Origin: Hemibagrus wyckioides
Taxonomy: Eukaryota; Chordata; Actinopteri; Siluriformes; Bagridae
NCBI RefSeq assembly: GCF_019097595.1
Contig: NC_080714.1
Location: 25,435,259-25,499,258 of the forward strand
Reading direction: 5' to 3'
DNA length: 64,000 nt
The notes beneath the pieces were generated by a model. The model was not told where the DNA came from. It ran no database searches and saw only the letters and a list, made by a program, of their open reading frames with translations. The position numbers and the translations under genes are program-made. Positions 46,943 through 64,000 of the stretch are shown piece after piece. The first letter of the stretch is position 1; the number at the start of each line of letters is the position of its first letter.

Positions 46943-47923
46943 ATTGGAAACTATTTATGCTTCACATTTCTGAACAAACTCTCCATTATTCCTCAACTCA
47001 CAACGGAAATTCTTCCAAGCATGACTTTTTAAAGATTTTTCTAATATTTCTATTTTCTAAATCTCCAGAGGCAACACACACACACACACACACATCGCCT
47101 TCCACACATCCCGTCTTTAATTCCACCTCATCGTCATTCATCCCGCATCTAAAAGTAAGTCTGCCTCTCTGTTCAGGAGGGTGTAATAACCTGCTCTGTG
47201 TTTATTGCTATAAGATTATAAGTCATTGCTCAGATAATGAGTTATAACTCTTTGCGCCTTGGTGTGTTTTTCGTGCAGCTGCTTGGTTTGTCCACTGCCT
47301 TTTGCTTATCCTCTCGGTCAATACCAAAGTGATATGAGACCTTGCATGGGTTGGTTTTTGAAATCTTCCAAGATAACCAAACTGCTGATTGTTTGTGTTT
47401 CTATTTTGTTACTCTGGTTTCTCTACGACAACACTGTTTGCTGTTCCGGTGAAACCACGAAGCCGCAGATATATTGAAGAGATATCTTTGATCAATGTTG
47501 TACATTTTATGTTTATTCACTGTATCAAAAATATAGAAATATATAAATATATATAGTTAAATAAAAGTACATTCTTTTCTGAGGATTATAAGGTTCCTTA
47601 CACTTACAGCACCATCTGCACCAATTCATTCGGAGTCATGAACCTTTTATTGATAGTAGTTCCATAATTTCCATAAAGTTTCCAATCGACTCGTGTCAAA
47701 TGTGACATTTATTCTCTGATAATGGAGCGTAGTGAGTGCTGTGAGGTCACAAAATGGGCTCAATGACTTTAAACCAATCATGACTGATATGCAAATTAGT
47801 ATAAGGTGATGTTCTAGCAGTAACCTTTCCATAATAGCATTGTAGTCTGGTTTTTAACTCGTAAAACTCACCATTTTAATGAAGAAGTCAAGTGCAATTA
47901 ATATATATATGTATATGTACATA
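46936..47923 (+). other. Intergenic DNA between cdk16 and tsr2
   Basis: It has a short CA tract at 47074-47092, an AATAAA near 47560 and an AT-rich stretch at 47530-47570. No gene is supported. Confidence 0.4.
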
Positions 47924-48449
<526 letters not shown>

Positions 48450-48566
48450 ACAAATGTGTGTGTAATTCAGGGGCAGTGTTAACATACACAACTCACATTT
48501 AAAATTGTGTGTTATATATTCTAAGTATTCACTCTGTCTGTGTTTTAATAGACCGACAAAACATCC

Positions 48567-48924
<358 letters not shown>

Positions 48925-49058
48925 TTCGTCATGCAGGAACAGGTTTGGGCCTCCTGGTTCCAGTGAAGGGAAATTGTAATGCTACAGCGTACATTCTATA
49001 CAATTTTGGTTCTCCACCTTTGTGGCAAGGTTATGTTATGGGTGTGATGGTCAGATGT
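48925..49058 (+). mobile_element. Fragment of the Tc1-like MITE seen at 28545
   Basis: TCCAGTGAAGGGAAATTGTA and GGGTGTGATGGTCAGATGTC match the family. The right terminus is replaced by TATC repeats. Confidence 0.6.
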
Positions 49059-49059
49059 C

Positions 49060-49147
<88 letters not shown>

Positions 49148-49196
49148 CTATCTGTCTCACTCTATGTTTTTCTGTCTCTCTCTCTTCCCCCACCTC

Positions 49197-49238
<42 letters not shown>

Positions 49239-49275
49239 CTGTCTGTCTCACTCTCTTTTTCTCTCTCTCTCTAAT
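49059..49275. repeat. (TATC)n then (CT)n microsatellite
   Basis: It lies about 100 bp upstream of the tsr2 start codon. Confidence 0.95.
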
Positions 49276-49371
49276 TGTTATCTCACAATCAGTCTAGTAT
49301 CGACTCTTTGGCCTGGCCCGCTACACAGCTTCTACTCTGTGATTGATTGTTTTGGTCTGTCGGTGTTTAAA

Positions 49372-49452
49372 ATGGCGGCGCTCGTGTCCTCTCCACGTGA
49401 AGTGTTTTCGGAAGCAGTGAGAGCGGTCTTAGAAACGTGGCCGGTTTTACAG
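49372..49452 (+). CDS. tsr2: tsr2 exon 1
   Basis: Residues 1-27, starting [20 protein letters not shown]. Donor cag|gtaccg. About 90 bp upstream lies a CT microsatellite, so the promoter is short or overlaps repeats. Confidence 0.93.
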
Positions 49453-52404
49453 GTACCGTCGATTACTGCTGTCTTTTAAAAAACGTATATTTCATCGTAT
49501 CGATACGATATTTAAAGAGTCGCGATAAATATGGATACAGCGAATGTGCGCGTGCACAACTGAATGCTAACCGGCTAGCTGCAGACTGACATGTGGACGT
49601 TAAGTTCATTACTCAGATGTTTTAGTAGTGATGTAATGGTCATTTACCGAATCCTCGGTGTTGACGATGATTACACGGTGTGTTAAAGTTTAATGTTAAC
49701 CTTTGTTGATGGCGTATCGATACTCATCTCCATAGCAACTGCTGCAGCAAGGCAGTTCAGTCTGCTTAGCATAACTTCTACTATTACTGAAGGCTTGTGG
49801 GCAGAAGGGTGGCTTAGTGGTTAGCACTGTTGTCCTGGGTTCGAACAGGCAGGGGCCTTTCTGTGTGGAGTTTGCATGTTCTCCCCGTTCCTATGTGGGT
49901 TTACTCCGGGTACTCCAGTTTCCTCCCACAGTCCAAAAACATGTACATTAGGTTGATTTGGTAATTCTAAATTGCCCATAGGAGTGAGTGTGGTTGTGTG
50001 ATGTGTGTAGTCCTGTGATGGACTGGTGACCTGTCCAGGGTGTACCCCTGCCTTTCTCCCAATGTGTGCTGGGATAGGCTCCAGCTGACCCCCGTATTAG
50101 GAATAAATGGATGGATGGATGAAGGCTTGTTGTATTTGATCACAATATGGCTATTATCACATCACTCAGCACTAACTGGGAATGAAAATGGACTGTGTTT
50201 TATTTTGTTAGATAGCGGTCGATAATGGCTTTGGTGGGGTTTACAGCCAGCAAAAGGCCGACTGGATGGTGGATGCGGTCCAGCAATATTTTCACGACAA
50301 CAGTAAGTGTTCTGAGCTTATTTTTTAAAGTTCATTATAACCTTAAAGGCTGAATAACCACGTGCTCTGTGATTAAAAACAACCGGACGTGTTCACGCGC
50401 AGGCGATCTCGAGCAGGATGAAGTGGAGGACTTCCTGTCTGAGCTGATGAACAACGAGTTTGACACCATGGTGGATGATGGAAGCCTGCCACAGGTATGA
50501 CTCTCATTCATTTTCATAATGAATAACGTGAAACTTTCTTTATACTTTTGCACAGTGACTGTAATACACTATATATCAGTTTGAGGTCAGGACTGGTGTG
50601 CAGTCATGTTGGAACAGGAATCACAATGTCGTCCAAAATGTCTTGGTAAGGTGAAGCATTAAGAGTTCCTTTCACTGGAACTAAGGGGCCGAACCCAACC
50701 CCTGAAAAAAGATATCTGAATTCAATGATTTGGAGGAGTGTCCCAAAACTTTTGGCAATATAGTATCATTAACATATTCAACAGTGTGTTCAGTGTGTGT
50801 TTAAAATCAGGTGGTTTCTCTTTGTTTTGTGTTCAGGTGGCACAGAAGGTGTGTGTGATGTTCCAGCAGTGTAAGCAGGGGAAACTGTCTGAGGTCAAAC
50901 AGCAGATCAGCCATTTGGCACAGAAAAAGGCCAGCGGGAGAGCGAAGGTCACACCTGTTAAATCCCCTACAGAGGATGCAGGGGGTAGCGACGAAGACGA
51001 TGGTGAAGAGGTGAGCCTTGAAAAGTGCTGAATATTTATTCGATCTTATTGCAGTTATTTACGGTGCTGTACAGTGACAAATCTTACGGATTTCTCCAGT
51101 AAATCTTTTGTACCTACAGACCTGAGAAAGGGTTAAGAAAAATTCTCATGTGCTCTTTATAAGGCACAAGACACATGATCGTAAGCTATTAATTCCTTCC
51201 TATTAAGTCAGCATCATTAAATTCTCGATTCTGATTGGTCAGAAGGTTTTGATTACGTTTACATTTCTGGCATTAGGCAGACGTCCTTATCCAGAGCGAC
51301 TTACAATTTATCTCATTTTATACAACTGAGCAATTGAGGGTTAAGGGCCTTGCTCAGGGGCCCAGCAGTGGCAGCTTGGTGGACCTGGGATTCAAACTCA
51401 CAACCTTCTGATCAGTAGTCCAACACCTTAAACTCTAAGCTACAACATCCACAGATTAAGGCAGTGGCTCAAGTGGTTAAGGCTCTGGGTTGTTGATTGA
51501 AGGATCGGGGTTCAAGCCCCAGCACCACCAAGCTGCCCCTGTTGGGCTAATTGAGCAAGGCCCTTAACCCTCTCTGCTCCAGGGGCGCTGTATCATAGCT
51601 GCCCCTGTGCCCTGACCCCAACTTCTTCAGCTGGGATATGCGAAGAAAAGAATTCCACTGTATGTGTGTTGATGATAAAGGCTTCATGCCCTCAGTTCTA
51701 ATATTCTGAAACTTTGGCTTGCATAATAGCACCAAGTCCAGGTTCGTTTCTATAGTAACACCTCATTTCCAGCAACTTGAACGACGGACCCTCTGGATAA
51801 TCTAAGACTAATGGATTAAAACGATATTTAATACAGGAAAAACGTATAATTGTTAATATGGTAGCTGGAAGTTTTCTTTAAGGAGACTTTATTTGAATAT
51901 TTATGGAAGGAGTCTCCAGTGTGATTTTCAGACGTGAGAGCGTTCAGGATTTCTAGTTTCTCGTGACCGGGACGATGTAAACTGTGTGTTGTATTGTTTG
52001 AGAAGGAAACAAGAGCCTGGGTTATAGTTTATGGCTCTTATAGCAGGAAGTAACTAATAAATAAAACATTAAAGTTGGCAAATTGCTTTAGTAGAAGAGG
52101 ATTAAAAATCTTTGAGATATTGTTATAGGAAAATCAGCTCTGGCTTGCTTGATGGGGATAAATGCATCATTTCCATCCTGAATTGATTGATTTTTTGTAA
52201 AGCTGCTCTCTTGAGTTGAAATTTTAACATAAAAGAGAATAAATATATATGTAAATAAATGTGTTCTCTGTGTAGTCTATGGAGTGTGACGAGGCAGGAG
52301 TGGGAGCTGCAGTGAAGCAGCAGCAGGTGTCTTCATCTGCACCTAAAGAGGAGGAGGAGGATGATGATGATGATGGCTGGACGGTGGTGCGCAAGAAAAA
52401 GTGA
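49372..52404 (+). CDS. tsr2: Pre-rRNA processing protein TSR2 homolog, complete, 5 exons
   Basis: Seen: exons 49372-49452, 50212-50302, 50403-50494, 50837-51010 and 52276-52404 join in phase into 188 residues, close to the roughly 190 of mammalian TSR2. The NGFGG block at 32-36 and [20 protein letters not shown] in exon 3 are family hallmarks. An acidic stretch follows (EEEEDDDDD), then the typical end GWTVVRKKK. The ATG context is AAAATGG. Known: TSR2 escorts ribosomal protein eS26 (Rps26) after nuclear import and hands it to the pre-40S particle; human TSR2 variants are linked to Diamond-Blackfan anaemia. The FGG sequence replaces the WGG of the Pfam family name, as in the human protein. 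The gene converges on srpk3. The product is likely nuclear and cytoplasmic. Confidence 0.96.
49801..50122 (+). mobile_element. tRNA-derived SINE, full length, in tsr2 intron 1
   Basis: GGTGGCTTAGTGGTTAGCAC (A-box) and CCTGGGTTCGAAC (B-box) head the element; the body has GGAGTTTGCATGTTCTCCCC and GGGATAGGCTCCAGCTGACC, and it ends with ATGG repeats. Confidence 0.85.
50212..50302 (+). CDS. tsr2: tsr2 exon 2 (NGFGG motif)
   Basis: Residues 28-57, [20 protein letters not shown] and onward. Acceptor ttgttag, donor aca|gtaagt. Confidence 0.95.
50403..50494 (+). CDS. tsr2: tsr2 exon 3
   Basis: Residues 58-88, with the conserved [17 protein letters not shown] block and GSLPQ at the end. Acceptor cgcgcag, donor cag|gtatga. 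The intron before it is only 100 bp. Confidence 0.95.
50575..50765 (-). mobile_element. Tc1-like fragment in tsr2 intron 3
   Basis: AGTCATGTTGGAACAGGAAT and CCCAAAACTTTTGGCAATAT in reverse match the family at 30821 and 61539. It is truncated. Confidence 0.75.
50837..51010 (+). CDS. tsr2: tsr2 exon 4
   Basis: Residues 89-146, starting [20 protein letters not shown] and ending in an acidic GSDEDDGEE stretch. Acceptor gttcag, donor gag|gtgagc. Confidence 0.95.
51210..51255. mobile_element. MITE terminus (CTGATTGGTCAG family)
   Basis: AAATTCTCGATTCTGATTGG then TCAGAAGGTTTTGATTAC, cut by the neighbouring SINE. Confidence 0.5.
51256..51455 (-). mobile_element. Reverse SINE with GCAGACGTCCTTATCCAGAG segment
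   Basis: CAGAGCGACTTACAATTTAT leads into the reverse of the 7103-type SINE, ending ACACCTTAAACTCTAAGCTA. Confidence 0.72.
51460..51685 (+). mobile_element. tRNA-derived SINE
   Basis: GTGGCTCAAGTGGTTAAGGC (A-box) and GGGGTTCAAGCCCCAGCACC (B-box) with body GAGCAAGGCCCTTAACCCTC. A different subfamily from 49801. Confidence 0.8.
52276..52404 (+). CDS. tsr2: tsr2 exon 5 (stop codon)
   Basis: Residues 147-188 with the acidic run and the GWTVVRKKK terminus. TGA at 52402-52404. Acceptor gtgtag. Confidence 0.95.
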   Translation, partial: SMECDEAGVGAAVKQQQVSSSAPKEEEEDDDDDGWTVVRKKK

Positions 52405-53310
52405 CCTTTGGAGTACCAGAAATGCCGTCAGAACGAACTTGCAAAACCCAAGCTTGAGGGAGTGGTGAAGATGAGACTTTATATACTGCTGTGCTACCTG
52501 GTGGTAAAAATCATCAGAACTGTTGGTGCAGATGTTTACCAAAACTGTTTTCTTTTAATATAAGACGCTCCAGTTTTCCTGGATGCTTCACTGATTTCCC
52601 AGAGCCCTGTGTAAGGTTGCGTAAACTCCCATCATTTCACAGTTCATGTGTTGGTGCTTTCATTACATCTTGTCATGCCCTCGTGTGGACACACTGGGCA
52701 CTGCAGGACTGTGTGTGAGTGTGTGTGAGACAGGTAGAGAGACACGCTCTTCAGGGAGTCTCGCATCACTTCATCCTTTAAAATGTTTATAATAGTGATT
52801 TATATCTGTTGTGTACTGTATACCGAGGATACAGTATAAATAATGAACAGTATAACACTCAGCTTTCAGGATGTACTAAAAGGATATTAAATCCAAATAT
52901 TTACATTTTTTCACACGGGGGGGGGGAATTGCTTCTAGCTTTTTTGGCCTTTCAGATGTTCTTATTGCAGGATGTATTGTATTCTATATAATGCACCTGT
53001 GTGTGAGAGAGAGAGTAACAGGAATAGTTCCACTGTACTGCATCATCCCTACACCATTTTTTTGTCTAAGGTTGTAGGCATAAAATACACCATTATACAA
53101 AAATACACTATTCGTTTGTTTTGCTTTACAGGAAATGATCACATCATCTGGTTTAGACTTCTCTGTCTGAGTAGGAAGATTTTACGACGGTCATGTGTAG
53201 AATTCAGAAGCTGTTTGAAGGATTAAAAAAACAGCAAGGTGGGCTTATGTTATTTTAAAATGAACTGATAAACCTTTGATGTTTTTGCAATAAATTGCAG
53301 TTTCACTTCC
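52405..53310 (+). other. tsr2: Likely tsr2 3' untranslated region
   Basis: There are no conserved reading frames. The stretch ends shortly after an AATAAA at 53289. A run of G at about 52917-52926 is the only notable local feature. Confidence 0.5.
53289..53294 (+). terminator. tsr2: Poly(A) signal candidate for tsr2
   Basis: AATAAA 885 bp after the tsr2 stop, just before the convergent tail of srpk3. Nothing stronger is seen between the two genes on this strand. Confidence 0.45.
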
Positions 53311-53465
53311 CCTTGTGGCCAAATACTTAGATAAACATGAACATTACATGAACAGTGCACTTATTCATTCATCCTTTAGTAACTGTCTGCTCAAGGCTGT
53401 GGTCAGCTTACAATTTTTCTCGTGCTTATTTTTTACTAAACTGTACACAATCATCATCTTTCAGC

Positions 53466-53710
53466 TTTGTCTCCACAGCGAATCATCTCTCCACCTATCC
53501 CTATCTTCTCCATCCTCAACACTTGCACCCTCTAGCTTCATATCCTCATTTATTACACCCATACACCTCCTCTTTGCCTCCTGCCTGGCAGCTCCATGTC
53601 CAACATTCTCCTACCTCTCCCTCCTCTGAACGTGTCCAAACCATCTTAATCTGTCCTCCCTAACTCTGTCCAGCGTGAGCTGTCCCTCTGATGTCCTCGT
53701 TCCAACCGCG
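53466..53710 (-). mobile_element. LINE fragment, 3' part, antisense
   Basis: CACAGCGAATCATCTCTCCA, CTCCTGCCTGGCAGCTCCAT and CTGAACGTGTCCAAACCATC read on the minus strand like the degenerate C-terminal end of a fish LINE reverse transcriptase. Stops interrupt it. It lies between the tails of tsr2 and srpk3. Confidence 0.65.
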
Positions 53711-54232
53711 TCACTCCTAAAGTGTAAAGCTTTATTTATCAGCAGAACACGAGTTCGAGAGTTCATGTCTTTTATTTAGTCTTCACCTATAGCGCTGCAT
53801 GTTCACAAAACCACAAGCATTCCTCACGCGGCGAACGGATATAAAAAGGTGAAGTCGTATTTGTTTGTATATTTATTTATTTATTTATTTTTAAACATTT
53901 TTTTTTTTTTGTTTGAAGCTTAGAGCGTCAAGGCACTATTGTAACATATAAACCGTATGACCGTCCTACACATCGAGATGACCGGATGATGAAAATCGTG
54001 GACAGCACGCACATCGGACTTCATCTGCACCATGTAGAAAGATCAAAGCTCCTTTAAATATTTATAAAAATGATAGGGTTTGAGGTTCTAGCTAAGAAAA
54101 CTGTGTGCTCATGATACTGTTCCTTCTGGTTTCTAGCCTCTAATACCGACAGAACGTACTTGTTTATATCCGTGCACCGCTTACCAAACTGCACGGACTT
54201 TGTGTGTGAGAGAGAGTGTGTGTGTGTGTGTG
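53711..54232 (-). other. srpk3: Likely srpk3 3' UTR
   Basis: A (TTTA)n run at 53870-53890, poly(T) at 53899-53911 and a TG/GA run at 54201-54232 are present. Confidence 0.5.
53771..53776 (-). terminator. srpk3: Poly(A) signal candidate for srpk3
   Basis: AATAAA on the minus strand, about 460 bp past the srpk3 stop. Other copies of the motif lie in the TTTA run near 53870-53890 and at 53731, so the site used is uncertain. Confidence 0.25.
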
Positions 54233-60992
<6,760 letters not shown>

Positions 60993-61538
60993 CTGTTAAA
61001 GCACACACACACACAGGAAATGCTGCCTTTTAGACGGAATTTCAGACACATAAATAAAAATGCAATATCAAATCAAATCAAATGTCCAGCTACAGAAGAG
61101 TGCCAGACCCAGCTGCAGCAGCAACAAGCTCAAAGGTTCACACGGTGCTGTGTTAGCTTATCAAACTGAAACGCTGTGTTAAGTGCAAGGGCCAAGAAAC
61201 AGGGTTCACCTTGTGACCAATCAAATTTCAGACAGGGTGTGTTATTAGAAAATAAAGCAAAACAAACAAAAAAACCTCAGCCAATCGATCAATAACAACC
61301 ATAACCTTAGATTAAAGTCAACGAGCCAATATTTGATGCTTGATGTTTGCTTCTTTAGTTTTACAAAACACACAAGTTTTAATAACATGCCCAAATCTTT
61401 TACATCTATACATGCATTCGTTGACATAACTGTTATTCTAAGTAATAAAAAAAATATAACCCTCATAATGTTTCAGCATTCAGCTACATGGTGGAGAAAT
61501 TCATTTTTATATTATGCAGTAAATCACACCGTCTCCTA
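60993..61538 (-). other. srpk3: srpk3 intron, no feature
   Basis: A short CA run at 61001-61014. No exon recognised. Confidence 0.35.
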
Positions 61539-62070
61539 CTCTATATTGTCAAAAGTTTTGGGACACCTCTCCAAATCATTGAATTCAGGTGTTGTTTTTC
61601 AGGGGCTGGGCTTGACCCAGTGAAAGGAACTCTTAAGGCTTCAGCTTCATACCAAGACATTTTGGTCAGTTTCATGCTCCCAACTTTGTGGGAACAGTTT
61701 GGGGATGACCCCTTCCTGTTCCAACATGACTGCACACCAGTGCACAAAGCAAGGTCCATAAAGACATGGATGAGAGAGTTTGGTGTGGAGGAACTTCACA
61801 GAGTCCTGACCTCAACCCCATAGAACACCTTTGGGATGAATTAGAGCCGAGACTGAGAGCCAGACCTTCTCGTCCAACATCAGTGCCTGACCTCACAAAT
61901 ACGCTTCTAGAGGAATGGTCAAAAATTCCCATAAACACACTCCTAAACCTTGTGGAAAGCCTTCCCAGAAGAGTTGAAGCTGTTACAGCTGTAAAGGGCG
62001 GGGTCAACTCCATATCACATTCAAGTGCATGTAAAGGCAGACGTCCCAAAACTTTTGCCAATATAGTGTA
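61539..62070 (+). mobile_element. Tc1-like copy with broken DDE transposase remnant
   Basis: The ends CTCTATATTGTCAAAAGTTT and CCCAAAACTTTTGCCAATAT are inverted. One frame holds [17 protein letters not shown] (second Asp region), and another holds SPDLNPIEHLWDELEPRL (Glu region) then VESLPRRVEAV. A small deletion puts them out of phase, and the N-terminal half is missing. Confidence 0.88.
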
Positions 62071-64000
62071 CATCACATCTTCAGCTCTGGATTGATGCAG
62101 ATATTTAAGCTAAAGAAACTAAAGAAGCAAACACTGGACTTTGATCATGTCATGGCTGATGGATGACACCTGGTGTAAATATAAAACAAATGAAATTTTC
62201 CTACAAAACTAGTATTTTAACTCCCACAGTATCCGCTCTATACTCCGTCTTGTGTAATCGGTTTTGATAGTGCAGGTGTATGACTGCTTTATTTGTCTAC
62301 TTCCTCAACAGCTGTTATTTGTTATTTTCTACCCGTCACAAATCTGCTCCATTTATTTTTCCACATCTGCTGGGTTCGAGTCCTTTTGTGAAAGGGGCTT
62401 TGAGTTTACACTGACGCAGCAAGAACCCGGGACTACAGTGTGGGACACATGACACCGGCGCGCCATTTCCTGCTCGGGGAATAACTACCCGAGACCTCGG
62501 TCCTCCTGACCTGCTGAACCAACCGTCAGGCAGACAGAGGTTACAAGTCACTGCTGCAGAGCTTGATTTAGCAAGGCATGCTAGGAATGCCAGTTGAGCA
62601 AAGGGCCAGGACTGCCAGACCCAATTCCAGTGATAGGCTCCCAGAAATAGAGCAGGACCTGATGATTACTTGAGCACAAATACACACTTCAAAATCTAGT
62701 AGAAAAAGAGAGTGGAGCTTATTATCTATTAAACTAAATGGCCACAAAGACTAAGGGTGCCGGTAATCCTGGAGCTTATACAGTACATGAATATTAGTTT
62801 TGTGCTGCAGAAGTACTAAATGCTGACGCTTGTGCGATGGAAACTGTGGTCACAATAAAAAATGGATTGGTCTGTTGGGGTTAATAAACATGTTATTACT
62901 ACTGTATTATTACTACATGAGCGCGCACACTTCAGGAATCTAATGCATAAAATGTGATGAGATTATTTGTAATAAAGTACAATTTCAATAAGGTTTAACC
63001 TTAATGTACACACTTGAGTAAAGAATCTAAATAAAAGCAGCGTGCACGTCAGTAATGCACCGCGTCCTGCGTAAATGATCAGGTAATGAACTACTAGCGT
63101 GATCAATGATAAGTTAGTAACTCTAAGCGTTACTGTACTATTACAGCGCCATGCAGATTAGGACATGACGAGCAGAGGTTATTAATATCACTGTAGATCA
63201 GACCCCATTTACATCAGTTTGGTGCTCCATCAAACTTCGTGAAATTACTCCATTCGATCCTGAACCTATTCGTCATCGCTCCTGCCATGTCCTCTCTTAA
63301 TAAAGTATTTGGACTAGGTTAAAGGATGGTTTCAAACATGCAGGGTGACATTTCACAACAGCCTGATGGAGGTTAGTGAGGAGCAACTAGAGCCAAAGCT
63401 TTAGAAACACTCCCAGTTTCACAGCTTGTAGATTTGCCTGCTGCAAATGTTGTATTTAACTTAGTACTAGTTATATATATTTTGGTCACTGTTTTTCGAT
63501 AGAGTAAGAAATAAATAATTGTCCCAAAGAGTTTAATTCCTCTTATATACCACAGTATAAGATTGTTCCAGGTATTACAATCTTTATCACTTAAATTGAA
63601 TTTATCGACATTTTTAACACCGATGAATGTAAGACAAGTTTCCCCAAAAAGATCCTGGCTTTAAAGCGATGCTGAGACTGGAGAATAAGCATCTCTTATT
63701 TAGTTCCTTATTTGTGGGGGAGAGAGGGGAAAAAACCCCTCACCATAGTACAACTTGCATCTTTTTGTTGTTGTTGTATAACATACACTTATTATAAGCC
63801 TGAGATTAGAGTTCACATCCATACAAGTGAATAAGCTGTTACTATACAAACAATAATGTATTAATACAAGTGCATTAATATATAAGGATTATTTGAATGA
63901 CAGAGCTGTAGTTTTGGTTAGTTTAGCCTAGGGTAGTCAGTTAGTTTTCTTTAAAGGTCAGTTAGGTTAGTCAACTAAAACACTGCCCACGTTCGAGTCT
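62071..64000. other. Right edge, srpk3 5' intron; no exon recognised
   Basis: I looked for the SRPK catalytic-loop exon (HTDIKPEN) on the minus strand and did not find it. 63534-63640 and 63830-63880 resemble the CTGATTGGTCAG MITE family (CCTCTTATATACCACAG, CTGTTACTATACAAACAATA). Confidence 0.4.

Larger units (their letters stand above)
51011..52275 (+). other. tsr2 intron 4
   Basis: It holds two SINEs and a MITE end (listed separately). The rest (51700-52275) is unremarkable. Confidence 0.4.

Overview
This window is vertebrate nuclear DNA and almost certainly from a teleost fish. It has split genes with GT-AG introns, dense CA/CT/TA/TATC microsatellites, and many short DNA transposons and tRNA-derived SINEs of the kinds that fill fish genomes. 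Several repeats resemble ones I associate with catfish and other otophysans, but that narrower placement is an inference.

Three protein-coding genes can be rebuilt exon by exon. (1) cdk16 (PCTAIRE-1 kinase), plus strand, has sixteen coding exons from 19997 to 40815 that join in phase into 524 codons plus a stop. A likely non-coding first exon lies near 3800-4084, so intron 1 is about 16 kb. (2) tsr2, the Rps26/eS26 escort factor for 40S ribosome assembly, plus strand, has five exons at 49372-52404 and encodes 188 residues. (3) srpk3, the muscle-type SR-protein kinase, minus strand, has its last seven coding exons at 60992-54233. Its N-terminal lobe and catalytic loop lie beyond the right edge. 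tsr2 and srpk3 converge tail to tail. The human counterparts of all three are on the X chromosome but not next to one another, so this compact cluster is a synteny point worth checking.

Layout: 1-3780, upstream DNA with a degenerate tandem repeat, a TA tract and a CA-rich minisatellite. 3781-4084, CpG-rich first-exon candidate with a 17-codon upstream ORF. 4085-19935, cdk16 intron 1, with a 2.7-kb TG/GAGAG array, an 11-copy 40-bp minisatellite, SINEs and a nested DNA transposon. 19936-40815, the cdk16 coding exons, with Tc1-like, hAT-like, Harbinger-like and pogo-like elements in the introns. 40816-49371, 3' UTR or intergenic DNA with long TATC arrays. 49372-53310, tsr2. 53311-54232, the convergent tails with an old LINE fragment. 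54233-60992, srpk3. 60993-64000, srpk3 intron with a Tc1-like copy.

I found no CRISPR array, operon, viral gene or obviously new biochemical system. The most unusual content is structural: very large simple-sequence arrays that stay open in several frames without coding, nested and inverted transposon copies, splice sites embedded in microsatellites, and a 10-unit 29-bp array in a srpk3 intron that seems to have grown from the end of a common fish transposon.
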